Positions 50,901 to 54,984 of a DNA stretch of 64,000 nt are shown here, in pieces. This DNA comes from Gnetum montanum (taxonomy: Eukaryota > Streptophyta > Gnetopsida > Gnetales > Gnetaceae): assembly GCA_015680685.1 (NCBI GenBank), contig MNCI01035832.1, positions 595,381 to 659,380 of the forward strand. The letters are read 5' to 3'. Below the pieces are notes generated by a model that worked only from the letters and a program-made list of their open reading frames with translations, made no database searches and had not been told where the DNA came from. Each line of letters opens with the position of its first letter. Positions within the stretch are counted from its first letter, which is position 1. A program made the position numbers and the translations under genes.

Positions 50901-50948
50901 TTGCAGGGCTTCAATATCATTAGCCAAACCATCCAACTTTTGGAAAAC
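3681..50948 (-). CDS. FAD-dependent aromatic-ring-hydroxylase-like monooxygenase, 5'-partial, nine exons
   Basis: This is the only host gene seen. It is assembled from exons 50813-50948, 50210-50706, 49959-50006, 17582-17756, 5590-5702, 5395-5491, 5089-5308, 4719-4887 and 3681-4151. All junctions are GT/AG, phases agree, and the 641 visible codons have no stop until TAA at 3681-3683. The family binds FAD and uses NAD(P)H to hydroxylate aromatic or quinone-like substrates. Visible landmarks are the DG motif (IGADGAGS) in exon B, the GD motif (GDAAHRFPPAGGF) in exon D, the GMNTGIQDAHNLAWK helix in exon E and a thioredoxin-like C-terminal domain ending in LVRPDDHIAWRSD. The first GxGxxG motif and any organelle transit peptide are missing and should be upstream of 64000. 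It resembles the plant group that, from memory, includes Arabidopsis EMB2421 (At1g24340); that link is inference. The substrate is unknown. Splice sites and frame look intact, so it is probably functional. Confidence 0.9.
4719..4887 (-). CDS. Monooxygenase exon H
   Basis: The exon follows ...CGGTGTAG and ends ATGAACAAG before GTAATA. It encodes YNEGALIPEKV, SGRRREYIPS and PGSRLPHMKIKP. The G-R-R-x-x-Y-x-P-S and P-G-x-R-x-P-H motifs mark the start of the C-terminal thioredoxin-like domain of aromatic-ring hydroxylases. Confidence 0.92.
5089..5308 (-). CDS. Monooxygenase exon G
   Basis: The acceptor is the second of two adjacent AGs (...GCTAGCATAG). The first AG would place a stop codon in frame. 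The exon encodes VHKAINSDIASVVP, then the FGFQRLEKVRHILE region and LQLQFPAEDLGF, and ends GGTTTCAG before GTGTGG. These match the segment between the FAD core and the C-terminal domain. Confidence 0.9.
5395..5491 (-). CDS. Monooxygenase exon F
   Basis: The exon of 97 bp follows ...AGATCAG and ends AACTTTG before GTATTA. It encodes IAINNTALSTANFKAAMGVP and LGLDPAIANF. This continues the ...RKP of exon E into the helical segment typical of plant members of this family. Confidence 0.9.
5590..5702 (-). CDS. Monooxygenase exon E
   Basis: The exon follows ...ATTTGCAG and ends AAACCG before GTAAAT. Together with the last base of exon D it encodes GMNTGIQDAHNLAWKLAS and then RTYELERKP. This is the conserved helix after the GD motif and the Y-E-x-E-R-x-P end of the FAD domain. 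It joins in phase to exon F across a 98-bp intron. Confidence 0.92.
5884..6312 (-). other. Unrecognised 142-codon open frame in intron D/E
   Basis: This ATG-to-stop frame starts MCGQTLLGNGGLF. I recognise no domain. It lies wholly inside a spliced intron and has no supporting context, so it may be a chance frame or a fragment of an unidentified repeat. Confidence 0.12.
6341..6403. repeat. 12-bp perfect inverted repeat (fold-back)
   Basis: The arms GGGACTTCTTTC (6341-6352) and GAAAGAAGTCCC (6392-6403) flank an A/T-rich 39-bp loop. It could be a tiny MITE-like remnant or an RNA hairpin in the intron. No target duplication is evident. Confidence 0.5.
6479..6745 (+). mobile_element. tRNA-derived SINE
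   Basis: A pol III-type internal promoter can be read. The A-box-like GTTAAGGTGC (about 6501) is followed by TTCTCAAGTCATAAGACC and a B-box-like AGGTTCCAGCC (about 6531). The spacing is that of a tRNA-derived plant SINE head. A C/T-rich and then A/T-rich body follows to about 6745. It sits in the same strand sense as LINE tails in this intron. Confidence 0.55.
6770..9112 (-). mobile_element. LINE copy beta: RT end, zf-RVT, C-terminal extension with J-like module
   Basis: On the minus strand the order is the RT thumb-side region (9106-8858, WDKVVRPIRVGGLGIVKF), a zinc finger of zf-RVT type (CSLCDAMEETMEHF, about 8640), and the FRGREV domain (CDYFFRGVRI, from 8269). Then come a decayed coiled coil and a J-like module (7310-6910) with FYLDK where DnaJ has HPDK, and KFKEFLEA after it. 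The 3' end is A-rich at 6770. It is 5'-truncated and fused at about 9112 to copy alpha, whose own zf-RVT lies at about 9250-9400. Many stops: inactive. Confidence 0.8.
9113..12580 (-). mobile_element. LINE copy alpha: end of ORF1, endonuclease, reverse transcriptase
   Basis: The endonuclease start is unmistakable: MKLFSWNCRGQGTPYKRN and CDIVCLQETKL near 12215-12060. RT motif A reads KLDIAKGYDM (about 10470). The catalytic motif C reads HYVNDTML where active LINEs have YADD or FADD. The RT thumb lies at 9816-9547 and a zf-RVT (CPLCKGGPETIMHF) at about 9290. The short open frame 12452-12237 before the endonuclease is the likely end of ORF1. A 94-bp gap (10943-11036) interrupts RT. The C-terminal extension is absent because the copy breaks into beta at about 9112. 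Confidence 0.85.
10943..11036. other. Assembly gap (94 N)
   Basis: A run of N inside the RT region of LINE alpha. Confidence 0.99.
12580..13225 (+). mobile_element. LINE 3' tail, subfamily II, with J-like module
   Basis: This is an extreme 5'-truncated copy. It starts just before KCPYIVMRVNRN and has HPNK (codons 12714-12722) in the HPD position. RYKKFQEAMMFV and NILDVVH follow, then the tail CDCTKLPYPI and stop. The 3' UTR with GGGGGCTTCCCATCCCC-type sequence ends TATAATCCCCAACC...TTTTCTCC and an A-rich tail at about 13225. Internal stops show that it is dead. Confidence 0.75.
13226..15060 (-). mobile_element. LINE copy delta: endonuclease and N-terminal RT fragment
   Basis: The endonuclease N-terminus (MKLLS-like, about 14831) and C-terminal half are visible. 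FSMVDFSNFGCSLIWSNR and DRILSRIDRTW lie in the open frame 14444-14031. RT fingers lie in 13580-13137 (APRPDEWPTEF, LIPKRGNPSSLADFR, FVQGRLTQDYI). The copy stops before RT motif A at about 13226, against the 3' end of the plus-strand tail. It has several stops and frameshifts. Confidence 0.8.
14822..14891. repeat. 37-bp tandem duplication at a LINE endonuclease start
   Basis: TAGAAGCTTCATGGCTTACC begins at 14822 and again at 14859, and each is followed by AAAGGACCTCTTT. It duplicates the start region of the endonuclease frame in copy delta and so looks like a local slippage event. Confidence 0.8.
15141..15480 (+). mobile_element. Very short LINE 3' end (J-module end and 3' UTR)
   Basis: Directly after the N at 15141 come TLDILHELERPNC and CRRLPTRP plus stop, the last residues of the subfamily I J-like module. 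A G/C-homopolymer-rich 3' UTR follows, and the family 3' end AATACAATCCCGAACTC then TTTCTCAAAAAAA. A second N at 15481 precedes a near-repeat of that 3' end (to about 15512). Confidence 0.75.
15513..16080. other. Intron sequence without recognisable content
   Basis: A/T-rich sequence; I see no coding, RNA or repeat signature apart from a short direct repeat of TGAAATTTTGTT near 15713-15740. Confidence 0.5.
16081..17493 (+). mobile_element. LINE 3' portion, subfamily II: FRGREV-domain end, coiled coil, J-like module
   Basis: The copy begins within the FRGREV domain (ELVDNFFVQS at about 16125, VNLPKFFLAS). A long Glu/Gln/Ala-rich coiled coil follows (about 16490-16860, including RVKEQARLAAELAKRDQEDL). 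Then comes KCPYVVIGVNKNGFW with HLDK (codons 16995-17003) at the HPD position, and KEKYKEFQKVVAF and HKDILDMAH. The 3' UTR ends in an A-rich tail at 17471-17493, only about 88 bp from the splice donor of exon D. In-frame stops are present. Confidence 0.8.
17582..17756 (-). CDS. Monooxygenase exon D (GD motif, FAD ribityl contact)
   Basis: The exon follows ...CCCTGCAG and ends GGAGGCTTTG before GTAGTTG. It encodes 58 codons starting ICRKLIVDLIG, with QWVMNAEVAEKY and then RMLLVGDAAHRFPPAGGF. The last stretch is the GD motif that contacts the FAD ribityl chain and closes the Rossmann fold. The exon is isolated between a 32-kb and a 12-kb intron. A LINE 3' end lies only about 88 bp downstream of its splice donor. 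Confidence 0.93.
17757..18387. other. Residual native intron sequence
   Basis: Upstream of exon D on the minus strand and before the gypsy LTR fragment. A/T-rich; I see no gene or repeat here. The polypyrimidine stretch and branch region for exon D should lie in its first 40-50 bp. Confidence 0.5.
18388..18735 (-). mobile_element. 3' LTR of the gypsy element, fragment 3 of 3
   Basis: It aligns by eye with 48399-48725 of the intact LTR. Shared blocks include GGAAAACACCACTAAAA, CTAAGTAATGCAT and GGTTCTATGGAAGTA. In plus sense it starts TGGTT, the reverse complement of the LTR's terminal CA end. It is separated from fragment 2 by about 5.9 kb of LINE sequence. Confidence 0.8.
19001..19090. repeat. 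45-bp tandem repeat (two copies)
   Basis: ATGACAGTGACAGTCAAAGG starts at 19001, and ATGACGGCGAGGGTCAAAGG at 19046. Both are followed by AACGGAGGGACGGA. It lies just left of the N at 19147, so its relation to the adjoining LINE is uncertain. Confidence 0.7.
19148..21560 (+). pseudogene. LINE A ORF2 core: endonuclease C-terminus, reverse transcriptase, zf-RVT
   Basis: The enzyme copies the element's RNA at a nicked genomic target. Endonuclease motifs are SNQRKGPD, SRIDRV and SDHRSPV (19160-19330). The linker includes the open stretch 19401-19703. RT fingers include PGGKAPGPE (about 19975) and NCSQIVCISKQ, motif A KLDITKAYDTLN (about 20370), motif B GRGLQQGNPLLSLLF (about 20540) and motif C HYAEDTMLL (about 20670). 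Motif C has Glu for the second catalytic residue of YADD. The zf-RVT lies at about 21420-21560 (LPVHAFLCRRSL, HFVYEC). Stops and a frameshift make it a pseudogene. Confidence 0.88.
21561..22330 (+). pseudogene. LINE A ORF2 extension: FRGREV domain and Pro-rich linker
   Basis: The reading frame of zf-RVT continues through a single TAG at 21714-21716 into a conserved domain. Its blocks are FFTNWCDDRTFFRGREVI, CLGAQAAGEVILPS, FEGPVPCRQSRQVP, SLPRLWAQAADLVNRFFVQS, GIHFAFMCCLKLGYQVNLP and RHSGLILALW. The same blocks recur in copies beta, B, epsilon, eta and 16081-17493. Function unknown. The general layout faintly recalls N-terminal domains of plant 'putative transposon protein' families, which is only an impression. 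A Pro-rich linker follows, in which homopolymer runs shift the frame. Confidence 0.75.
22440..23030 (+). pseudogene. LINE A ORF2 extension: coiled coil and J-like module
   Basis: A Glu/Gln/Arg-rich helix (EWEAKWHEALAQARANLEAQ, then EEADQRECEEVERAEQERMQ, 22450-22760) should form a coiled coil. The terminal module starts CLYLILGINCERCWG and has FHPNGG (HPN codons 22869-22877), 23 residues after the Leu of LGI. Then come AMQGIQQATSFMD and LDLLHELERPHY, and a stop at about 23030. Spacing and residues resemble a DnaJ J-domain, which in other proteins stimulates Hsp70 ATPase. Asp to Asn in HPD and frameshifts suggest this copy is inactive. Confidence 0.65.
23361..23551. repeat. Spacer repeat, copy 1
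   Basis: It shares blocks with 24342-24541 in the same order (AAATTATCTC, GAGCAACAA(T/C)AC, AAAACCAATCTTA). The pair flanks LINE tail B. It could be a very long target duplication, a duplicated host segment or a misassembly. Confidence 0.5.
23552..24341 (+). mobile_element. LINE tail B: FRGREV-domain end, linker, coiled coil, J-module start
   Basis: It begins at the GLHFAF..C position of the FRGREV domain and runs on through NLPRFFLEALLLKQRGRHSG. The linker contains an 80-bp poly-C run (23867-23946) and an N at 23950. The coiled coil is well preserved (EWEAKWHEALAQARADLEAQ; 24168-24310). It continues in frame into RCPYLILG, the start of the J-like module, and is cut by the N at 24341. Confidence 0.75.
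23867..23946. repeat. 80-bp poly-C run
   Basis: An uninterrupted run of C, three bases before a single N. It is probably an assembly or polishing artefact extending the genuine C-rich part of the Pro-rich linker. Confidence 0.9.
24342..24541. repeat. Spacer repeat, copy 2
   Basis: Partner of 23361-23551; it begins immediately after the N at 24341. Sequence from 24542 to 24679 is A/T-rich with nothing recognisable. Confidence 0.5.
24680..24741 (-). mobile_element. 3' LTR of the gypsy element, fragment 2 of 3
   Basis: A short piece matching 48715-48775 of the intact LTR: AATGGACTCACACCATTGCT against the GGACTCGCACAATTACT region, then AACAATACACAATGGC against AACAATCCACAATGGC. It is the missing middle between fragments 3 and 1. 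Confidence 0.7.
24742..25424. other. A/T-rich left part of an insertion in the LTR
   Basis: No coding content. It includes an (AT)n microsatellite at 24881-24905 and A/T-palindromic stretches around 25000-25030. It has no counterpart beside the second copy of the 3.4-kb repeat. Confidence 0.5.
25425..28865 (+). repeat. 3.4-kb non-coding repeat, copy 1
   Basis: It matches 42690-46100 over its whole length in the same orientation. Shared blocks include AATGGTGATGT, GGAAAAGGGATAAAGAACTC, the AAATGCCTTAGGCT region and GATGATGCATTTGATTA. No long frame is shared. The position matching the TATA box of copy 2 reads CTTCTAAATAGATGG and is degraded. Both copies begin with TGTGG and stop at the same point (TTTTAGAGG), so these look like true element ends. 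Class unresolved: an LTR or a non-autonomous element. Confidence 0.7.
26990..27057. repeat. 34-bp tandem repeat (two perfect copies)
   Basis: CATAGTGAATGGTAATAATG begins at 26990 and at 27024. It is absent from the second copy of the 3.4-kb repeat, so it is a recent local duplication. Confidence 0.85.
28889..29553 (-). mobile_element. 3' LTR of the gypsy element, fragment 1 of 3 (LTR start)
   Basis: It matches 48785-49441 throughout: AAAGCCTCTAATTC, TTTATATAGCCACTAC, CTGCAACAAAAACC, and the end GGAATTACAT. In minus sense it begins TGTAGAAATACC, against TGTAAGAACATC in the 5' LTR. It is adjacent to a polypurine tract, as expected for a 3' LTR. Confidence 0.85.
29554..29575 (-). other. Polypurine tract of the gypsy element
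   Basis: In minus sense it reads TTGAAGGGTGAGAGAAC directly before the LTR start at 29553. The position and purine bias fit the plus-strand primer of reverse transcription. Confidence 0.6.
29576..31590 (-). pseudogene. Ty3/gypsy pol remnant: RT end, RNase H, integrase
   Basis: In minus sense it runs from the end of RT (VKAIKEWPISTNVD, SFFGFASFYRRF near 31585-31500), through a decayed RNase H (about 31330-31050), to the integrase core. The core has PILKLSWESVSRDFMWGIPK and then VVDRFANMIHFI and SIVSDSDSQITS (30640-30386). Many frameshifts. It is the internal 3' part of the element whose LTRs are 48399-49441 and fragments 1-3. Downstream to 29576 no protein is readable. Confidence 0.8.
31580..32560 (-). 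mobile_element. LTR-like block, left side of an unclassified element
   Basis: A TATA box is readable in minus sense (GGTTATAAATACGTG, about 32320), with CAACG/ACGTTGAC motifs just upstream of it (32360-32430). A block with the same design lies at about 36040-36120. No coding sequence. Whether this is an LTR is inference. Confidence 0.4.
32840..35470 (-). pseudogene. Unrecognised decayed coding region, helical and Gln/Leu-rich
   Basis: A chain of minus-strand open stretches (35225-35040, 34822-34535, 33950-33675, 33364-33125, 33167-32886) reads as one broken protein. The first part has a globular look (GETYIFWNNRQGNATMKIK, then GALTTAERAYFKMTAYHFNP). The later part is rich in Leu, Gln and Lys with heptad character (DEAFQQLQQKLKEAEYAKMS). 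I recognise no family and no RT. It is flanked by LTR-like blocks, so a gag-like protein of a non-autonomous or unknown retroelement is the simplest reading. An internal 59-bp tandem duplication is visible at about 32873-32970. Confidence 0.4.
35580..36960 (-). mobile_element. LTR-like block, right side of an unclassified element
   Basis: In minus sense a TATA-like CTATAAAAATC lies at about 36045, preceded by GTCAAC/ACGTTG-type motifs (36060-36125), as in the left block. A primer-binding-site candidate, TGGCACCAAG, can be read at about 35578-35590. Non-coding. Includes a short (GA)n run at 36613-36632. Confidence 0.35.
36961..37449. other. Nothing recognised
   Basis: T-rich then mixed sequence between the LTR-like block and the gypsy fragment; no coding or structural signal seen. 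Confidence 0.4.
37450..39710 (-). pseudogene. Second Ty3/gypsy pol fragment: RT end, RNase H, integrase
   Basis: In minus sense the order is the RT end (DVMSFLGHIGYYQRFIENFS), RNase H (MMDASNYALGAVLTQ, then TTKKELMAVVFALEKLRYY, about 39420-39240), the integrase zinc-binding region (GGHYVGRHTVIKIL, CSCEC, 38800-38650), the integrase core (WGINFMGPITP, VDYCTKWMEV, FISDNGTHF, 38589-38347) and the C-terminal part (GDKVLYW). Relative to the other pol remnant it is a different family. No LTRs could be assigned. It is cut at about 39710 by the following LINE. Confidence 0.85.
39718..40990 (+). pseudogene. LINE gamma ORF1 with zinc-knuckle remnant
   Basis: The region contains GFTCFYVWQSQSPRDLVQEV, VLDLPTGKEKVQVEYENV and then, after a frameshift, CCSKVGHLMAN. 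This matches the layout of plant L1 ORF1 proteins: a core domain, then a zinc knuckle (CCHC) for RNA binding. The final Cys position reads Tyr. Gly/Ser-rich sequence with GGGTCTA repeats precedes it (39718-39999). Its presence upstream of the endonuclease shows that the C-terminal extension of this LINE family is additional to ORF1. Confidence 0.6.
41930..42345 (+). pseudogene. LINE gamma J-like module, subfamily II
   Basis: An open frame from 42051 to 42338 contains RRCPYEVMEIGYQVSWPDLH, HIRRVSASFHLDKAG and then KFKEFQKATRFV and KYKDVLDSLDRR. HLD (codons 42168-42176) sits 23 residues after the start of the LGV-equivalent, as HPD does in DnaJ. FKEFQKA corresponds to the FKEIxEAY helix. The Glu-rich coiled coil precedes it (41880-42030). 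Confidence 0.7.
42690..46100 (+). repeat. 3.4-kb non-coding repeat, copy 2
   Basis: Direct-orientation partner of 25425-28865. It begins TGTGG immediately after the LINE gamma poly(A). It has a good TATA box (42985-42993), and a TGGTATTCAAGC at about 44064 that could be a primer-binding site if the first 1.4 kb is an LTR. No coding content. It ends at about 46100, where the next repeat begins. Confidence 0.7.
42985..42993 (+). promoter_or_regulatory. TATA box in repeat copy 2
   Basis: CCTATAAATAGAGGGC lies about 295 bp from the element start, with C/T-rich sequence and a CATTTTCACC-type start region downstream. This is typical of a plant retroelement promoter. The equivalent site in copy 1 is mutated. 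Confidence 0.55.
46291..46390. repeat. 20-bp tandem repeat upstream of a TATA box
   Basis: Five units with consensus ATCTCAACCANATTCAAGAC, in register every 20 bp, lie about 110 bp before TATAAAAGG. Related partial units continue to about 46430. Tandem U3 repeats of this kind act as enhancers in some plant LTR elements; a similar role here is inference. Confidence 0.75.
46497..46505 (+). promoter_or_regulatory. TATA box of the solo-LTR-like element
   Basis: GCTATAAAAGGCACC, 107 bp after the last full unit of the 20-bp array. Spacing and context fit an LTR promoter. Confidence 0.55.
47082..48200 (-). pseudogene. Ty3/gypsy gag remnant
   Basis: In minus sense the order is DRLEQLDVKVDANV (about 48150), PRVPRGRNASPHVRF (about 47920), and then the gag core with FNGIEDSHAFESWLKILNKN and LEGLTSIWWEKKF (47791-47585). 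Next are YEPQTLDEVYELTIKFERKL and a Lys/Gly/Asp-rich tail with an 18-bp repeat encoding KGGNDS units (47366-47082). The zinc knuckle is missing because the frame is cut by the solo-LTR-like insertion. It belongs to the element whose 5' LTR follows at 48399. Confidence 0.75.
48378..48389 (-). other. Primer-binding site of the gypsy element
   Basis: In minus sense TGGTATCAATGC lies about 9 nt after the LTR end at 48399. It matches 10 of 12 bases of the initiator-tRNA-Met type primer site (TGGTATCAGAGC) common in plant retrotransposons. Confidence 0.6.
48399..49441 (-). mobile_element. Intact 5' LTR of the intron-filling gypsy element (1043 bp)
   Basis: In minus sense it begins TGTAAGAACATC (49441) and ends AAGAACCA (48399), followed by the primer-binding site and gag. 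Its partner is the three-part 3' LTR at 28889-29553, 24680-24741 and 18388-18735, whose lengths add to about 1075 bp. Many differences between the two show that the insertion is old. No matching target duplication was found. Confidence 0.85.
49442..49958. other. Residual native intron sequence
   Basis: A/T-rich intron just downstream of exon C on the minus strand; nothing else seen. Confidence 0.5.
49959..50006 (-). CDS. Monooxygenase exon C (48-bp microexon)
   Basis: This short exon of exactly 16 codons (TPFYPPQQNFQDFTVK) is flanked by ...AATGCAG and GTACGG. It carries the conserved P-F-Y-P-P-Q segment that links the substrate domain to the next FAD-contact region. It lies immediately upstream of the 32-kb intron. 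It is far too short for ORF-based calling and was found by reading for the expected peptide between exons B and D. Confidence 0.9.
50210..50706 (-). CDS. Monooxygenase exon B (FAD/NAD(P)H DG motif)
   Basis: This exon of 497 bp starts after ...TCTAG and ends GTCATGCAG before GTAAGC. It encodes about 166 residues. SQHRLVPLMLKKL is the family's flavin-contact segment, and DFLIGADGAGS is the DG fingerprint shared by flavin hydroxylases. The substrate-domain strands around GMLYFVFNPFAIGV follow. It is separated from exon A by a 106-bp intron and from exon C by a 203-bp intron. Confidence 0.92.
50813..50948 (-). CDS. Monooxygenase exon A (first exon visible)
   Basis: The acceptor is ...TGTAG and the donor GGTATTTCC. 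The exon encodes 45 codons beginning VFQKLDGLAND and including EEWRRFIYCTS and TVDHMQPH, the segment that follows the first FAD-binding strand and helix in this family. It ends after the first base of an Asp codon completed by exon B. Phase 0 at its start agrees with a preceding exon ending in the conserved N-R-T-M-E type sequence, which I could not find up to 64000. Confidence 0.9.
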
Positions 50949-51621
50949 CTACACAGTGAAATCATGATAAAAAATTGTAACATATGTGTGTGTGTATAAT
51001 GAAACAAAATAGAAACACCTAGAAACAAAGCCTTTCTTACCAAACATATAAATAAAAAATACAAAGAACTCTGGGCATAAAAACAAATTGCTAAATGGTC
51101 TAAACATAATCAAAGAATATCCAGGTAATTTGGAAAGGTTTACTAATGGCCACGGAGTACAATATTTGTATGATCGTCGATTGGAAACCTGAAATTAAAG
51201 GAGTGCTCTGAAGAAACTCAAAGACTAATAAAATGGAACTTTATTACAGGGCATAGTGCCCTGAAAACTCTTTTTTCAAAGAGGAAAACAATAAAACACA
51301 TCATAAGAAAAAGGATGAAATTCAAAAATTTTGTAAGCGAACACAAAATACTAATCAATGTAAAATCTTTTTTTAACACAAAATTATAGAAGACTCCAGA
51401 ACTATGTACATACAAAATTATAGGAGGTGCCTCAGAAATTTTAGGACATCAATACCTTTGCTTTCTCTGAGCACTTAAAACAATTCAGCCTAAATATTTA
51501 TCAACTTCAACAATAGATTGATGTTGCACGGTTAGAGCTATAAGTAGAAGAAGCAGAATTATTCAGCTGTGATGAAGATCATGATTTAATAGAAAAATCA
51601 GGCCTTTAGTCCGCGGAATCA

Positions 51622-54180
51622 ATGGAAGAATGGCAAGAAATATATGAGAAAATAGGACTCCAGAAGCTTGGCTTTAGGCCCAAGGCAAACCTCATCAGAG
51701 ATGTTCTGAATCACCTAATAGCAGAAACAGTGTACAAAAAAGATAAGCTGCGATTCATGGGAAATACAGAGCGCTATATTGATATAAGCATCAAGAAGGC
51801 ATACAAGCTTTATGGAATTATAGAGCCAAATATTAGAAAGATAGAAACTTGTCAGTTTAATGAGAAAGTCCTGAGCGGTAAGTTCTAGAGCCATCCTGAA
51901 TTTGGGAAAACTATCAAGCTGCCACCGACTAATCTAGAGAAGGCTTGGGGATACAAGAACACCATTCCGAAGGCTTCAAAGCTCATGTTCCCTTTCATTT
52001 CAACTTTAAATTTTTGTTCAGGCTGCAAGATTAATTCAATCACTAATTATCATGTTTGGGCCTGGGTAGCTTTAGAAAATAAAAGATATTTCTTTCCCAT
52101 TCAATACATGAATGATGCATTGCAACAGAGCCTTTCAAAGATTCATGAACAAGGGATTCAATTGAGTCTTAGCTCATTTTTATTAGATTATCTATTAAGT
52201 GAAGTTCCTAAACCTAAGAGGACGGCCTAAATTTTTGTTGATTATACATCATATAGGAGAGCTCGTCCAAAAGACCCCTATTATGATTTCTTCCCAGTTG
52301 TCTACCAAAGGTGATGCACAAGCTTTAGAGTTCTTGTTGAATTGTGTGTATCCCCATTTGATCAAGTTAATTTTGGGGGTTTCCCCACCAAGTGTCGACC
52401 AACAAGTCATCAATGAAATAAGGGGAAAATGTCATGGGGCTGTCTTTCTACATACTCGCTATATCCAAATTCTCATAGCAGGTTTTGAAGGGAAGGCCTT
52501 CAAGTTACCGAGATTTGTGGCTCCTTATTTGGTAGCCCTAGAGGTTGGGCATCAAATGTGGGAAAGTCCTCTACAGCATGACTATAAGCACAAGGAAGTT
52601 TTCCCTCTAAAATTCAGCTTTTGGGAATTTATCAACTCGGGGCATTTAAAAGCAATGGCCAAAAGATATAGAGAACAATGCAGCTTTCCTCTAGCTCCAA
52701 GCAGAATATACTCAATTGCTAAGACTAGAAAAGTCCATCAGCTAGATGAAATAGATGTAGTATCTAAAGACAACTTATAGGAAAGTAAATTAAGCCAAAG
52801 ATAATGCTCCAGCGTAGCTAAAAAAGAGCCTATTGATGAAGCTATTGGCCATAGCCTGTGATGCTCCAATATAGAAGTATGCAGATGGATGGAAGATAGG
52901 GATCACCCCTTGGCAAGAGACTTCTCAGAAGAACCCTTGGCTCAAATGGAAGAAAATTATTTTTCCTAGAAGCTACTAGAACCAAAGAATGCAATGCTTA
53001 ATGAAAGGTTTCCCCTTGATGAAGCTGAATACGCAAGAGTCAGAGCCATGAGGAAAACAAGGGCCAAGCAAGCAAGGGCCAAAAAAGAGGTACAACAACA
53101 ATAACTGCTAGATTAACAATGGTTGAAACTGCTACAGCAGCAGCATTTGGAACAACAGAAATTAAAGGAACAGCAACAACAGTTACAAAAACAATAGAGA
53201 GAAGGAGGAAGCTCATCTTCAGCCCTAGACTTTCCATCAAGATAATTAATGAAAGGAGTTGTCTAGTCCGTTAGAGAAAACAAAAAAGAAGGGTGTATCA
53301 TCCTTAGCCAGAAACTACCCACAAAGCCAAAGATGGAAGCTAGTGTCATCTTTGAATATAAGGAAGATGATCCACAAACTAAAAAACAAAAGTTTGTGAT
53401 GTCTCATCAAGATATGGCAAAGACCCTAGTTATTCTGATTAAAGATATAGAACAAATAGTCGATAATCAAATAGCTAAGCTTCAAGAATTTCTTGTGCAA
53501 AAGGAACTTGAGATATCAAAGTTGTGGGATAAATTGAAAAGCTCTAGAGAAGAAAACAAGCAGCTCAAAACAATGATTACTATCAAAGAATCATTGCTAG
53601 AAAATAAAGAGAAAGAAGCAGCTTAGATGGAAGAAAGGCTAGATATGGTAAGCTCAGAGTTAGGGTAGGTCAAGAAAGGTAAGGCTCCAGGTTATTCACA
53701 CCTAGCCCTACCAAGTTTCATGGAATCACTAAAATAAATTATAGCAAGGAATGAAATTACAAAAATTCAAGAAAAAAAAGCCATATTTGTGCAGATGGAT
53801 AGAAAAGTGCAAGAATTGTTTGATTTCACTAGAGCTAAAAAAACTATTACCTCCGTAGAAATAGGGTTTTTTTAGATATGATGATGATGGCAATTACTGG
53901 AATCATGCATGAAACTGCCAAGAAGAAGCTGGAATTGGAATAGGTTTGTGCCAATGTAGGAGCTGCTGAAGAAGTTTTAAAGAGGCTTAATAACAATGAA
54001 CGAGATACAATGAATTAGGCTATTAAGACTCTTCTCAATCATGGAAGGTTATCTCAACAGCTATCAATTGAATGGCTCCAAATTCAGAGAAGAAGGAGAA
54101 TTTATCAAGAGACCAAACAACTATCAAATGGCTTGCAACTATATGAGGAGAATGTAAGGCAAATGGAGCCCTAAGTCTTG
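51622..54180 (+). pseudogene. Unrecognised decayed coding region with Gln-rich and coiled-coil parts
   Basis: The first frame starts at an ATG at 51622 (MEEWQEIYEKIGLQKLGF) and runs to about 52300 with TAG at 51886 and TAA at 52228. It then shifts frame into a 160-codon open region (GDAQALEFLLNCVYPHLIKL to HQLDEIDVVSKDN, to 52780). A Gln-rich segment (LLQQQHLEQQKLKEQQQQLQ, 53110-53200) and a Lys/Glu coiled coil (KELEISKLWDKLKSSREENK, 53333-53626) follow. The first half looks globular. I recognise no family. The layout (globular domain, Gln-rich, coiled coil) parallels the remnant at 32840-35470, so both may be gag-like proteins of unknown retroelements. Confidence 0.45.
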
Positions 54181-54984
54181 TAACAGTTGCAACTGCTGGT
54201 GGCTAATATATAAAGCACAGAGCAGAAGTTTGACAAGAGGCTTAAAGGGGGCTTCTATGGAGAAATTTGGGAAAAGAAAAGCTTGTAAAAGACTTTTTCC
54301 TAATGGTATTTTAGACAAGTTTTGTCTATTTTCTGTGGATTTTATTTTTTCACTTAGCAATTATATTGAATAGCTTTTTCTTACATGTCTAGCCTAGTCA
54401 TTACATAGCTATGTTTGGATGAAATGTCGGTTTTGGAATAAGGTTATTTTCTCTATGAGCTGAGGTTTAACTTGTTTTTGTTATTCTGGTTCAATAAGAT
54501 AGCTTTTATAAGTGTCCATTCTAAATCAGTCTAACATAGCAATAATGTTATCTTTATTAAATTTTAAGCTTTTTAAATATATCTTTCAACCACAATCTCC
54601 TACTTTGTCTAGCAAAACTTTTGTGATCTAGCTTCAAGAAGTTAGCTAACAAATAGCTCAAGATTAAAGATTGACAACTTCTATAAAACCCCTCATCTAA
54701 TATATTAGTTATGGAAGATTTAAGGCTATGCTTTTAAGGAAACTATTCAATTTCCTTTAATTATGCTGAGAAATAACTGCAGGAGATAGTCATTAACTAC
54801 ATATAAAACAACATATTTTTTGGAAAACTTTCCAGTCAAATATACTTGGCCATATTTAGCTCAATTGTGCCAGCAAAAGCTATTTGGAGGTGTCTGTGCC
54901 TTGGTGGTACTAGAGACCAGTAGCCACCTAAAACGAGTAATCACGATAAGTTGTTTCTTGTAGTAGGGTCATTCCCTTGTTCCA
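54181..54984. other. Nothing recognised
   Basis: A/T-rich sequence after the decayed coding region; could be its 3' untranslated or LTR part. No signal seen. Confidence 0.4.
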
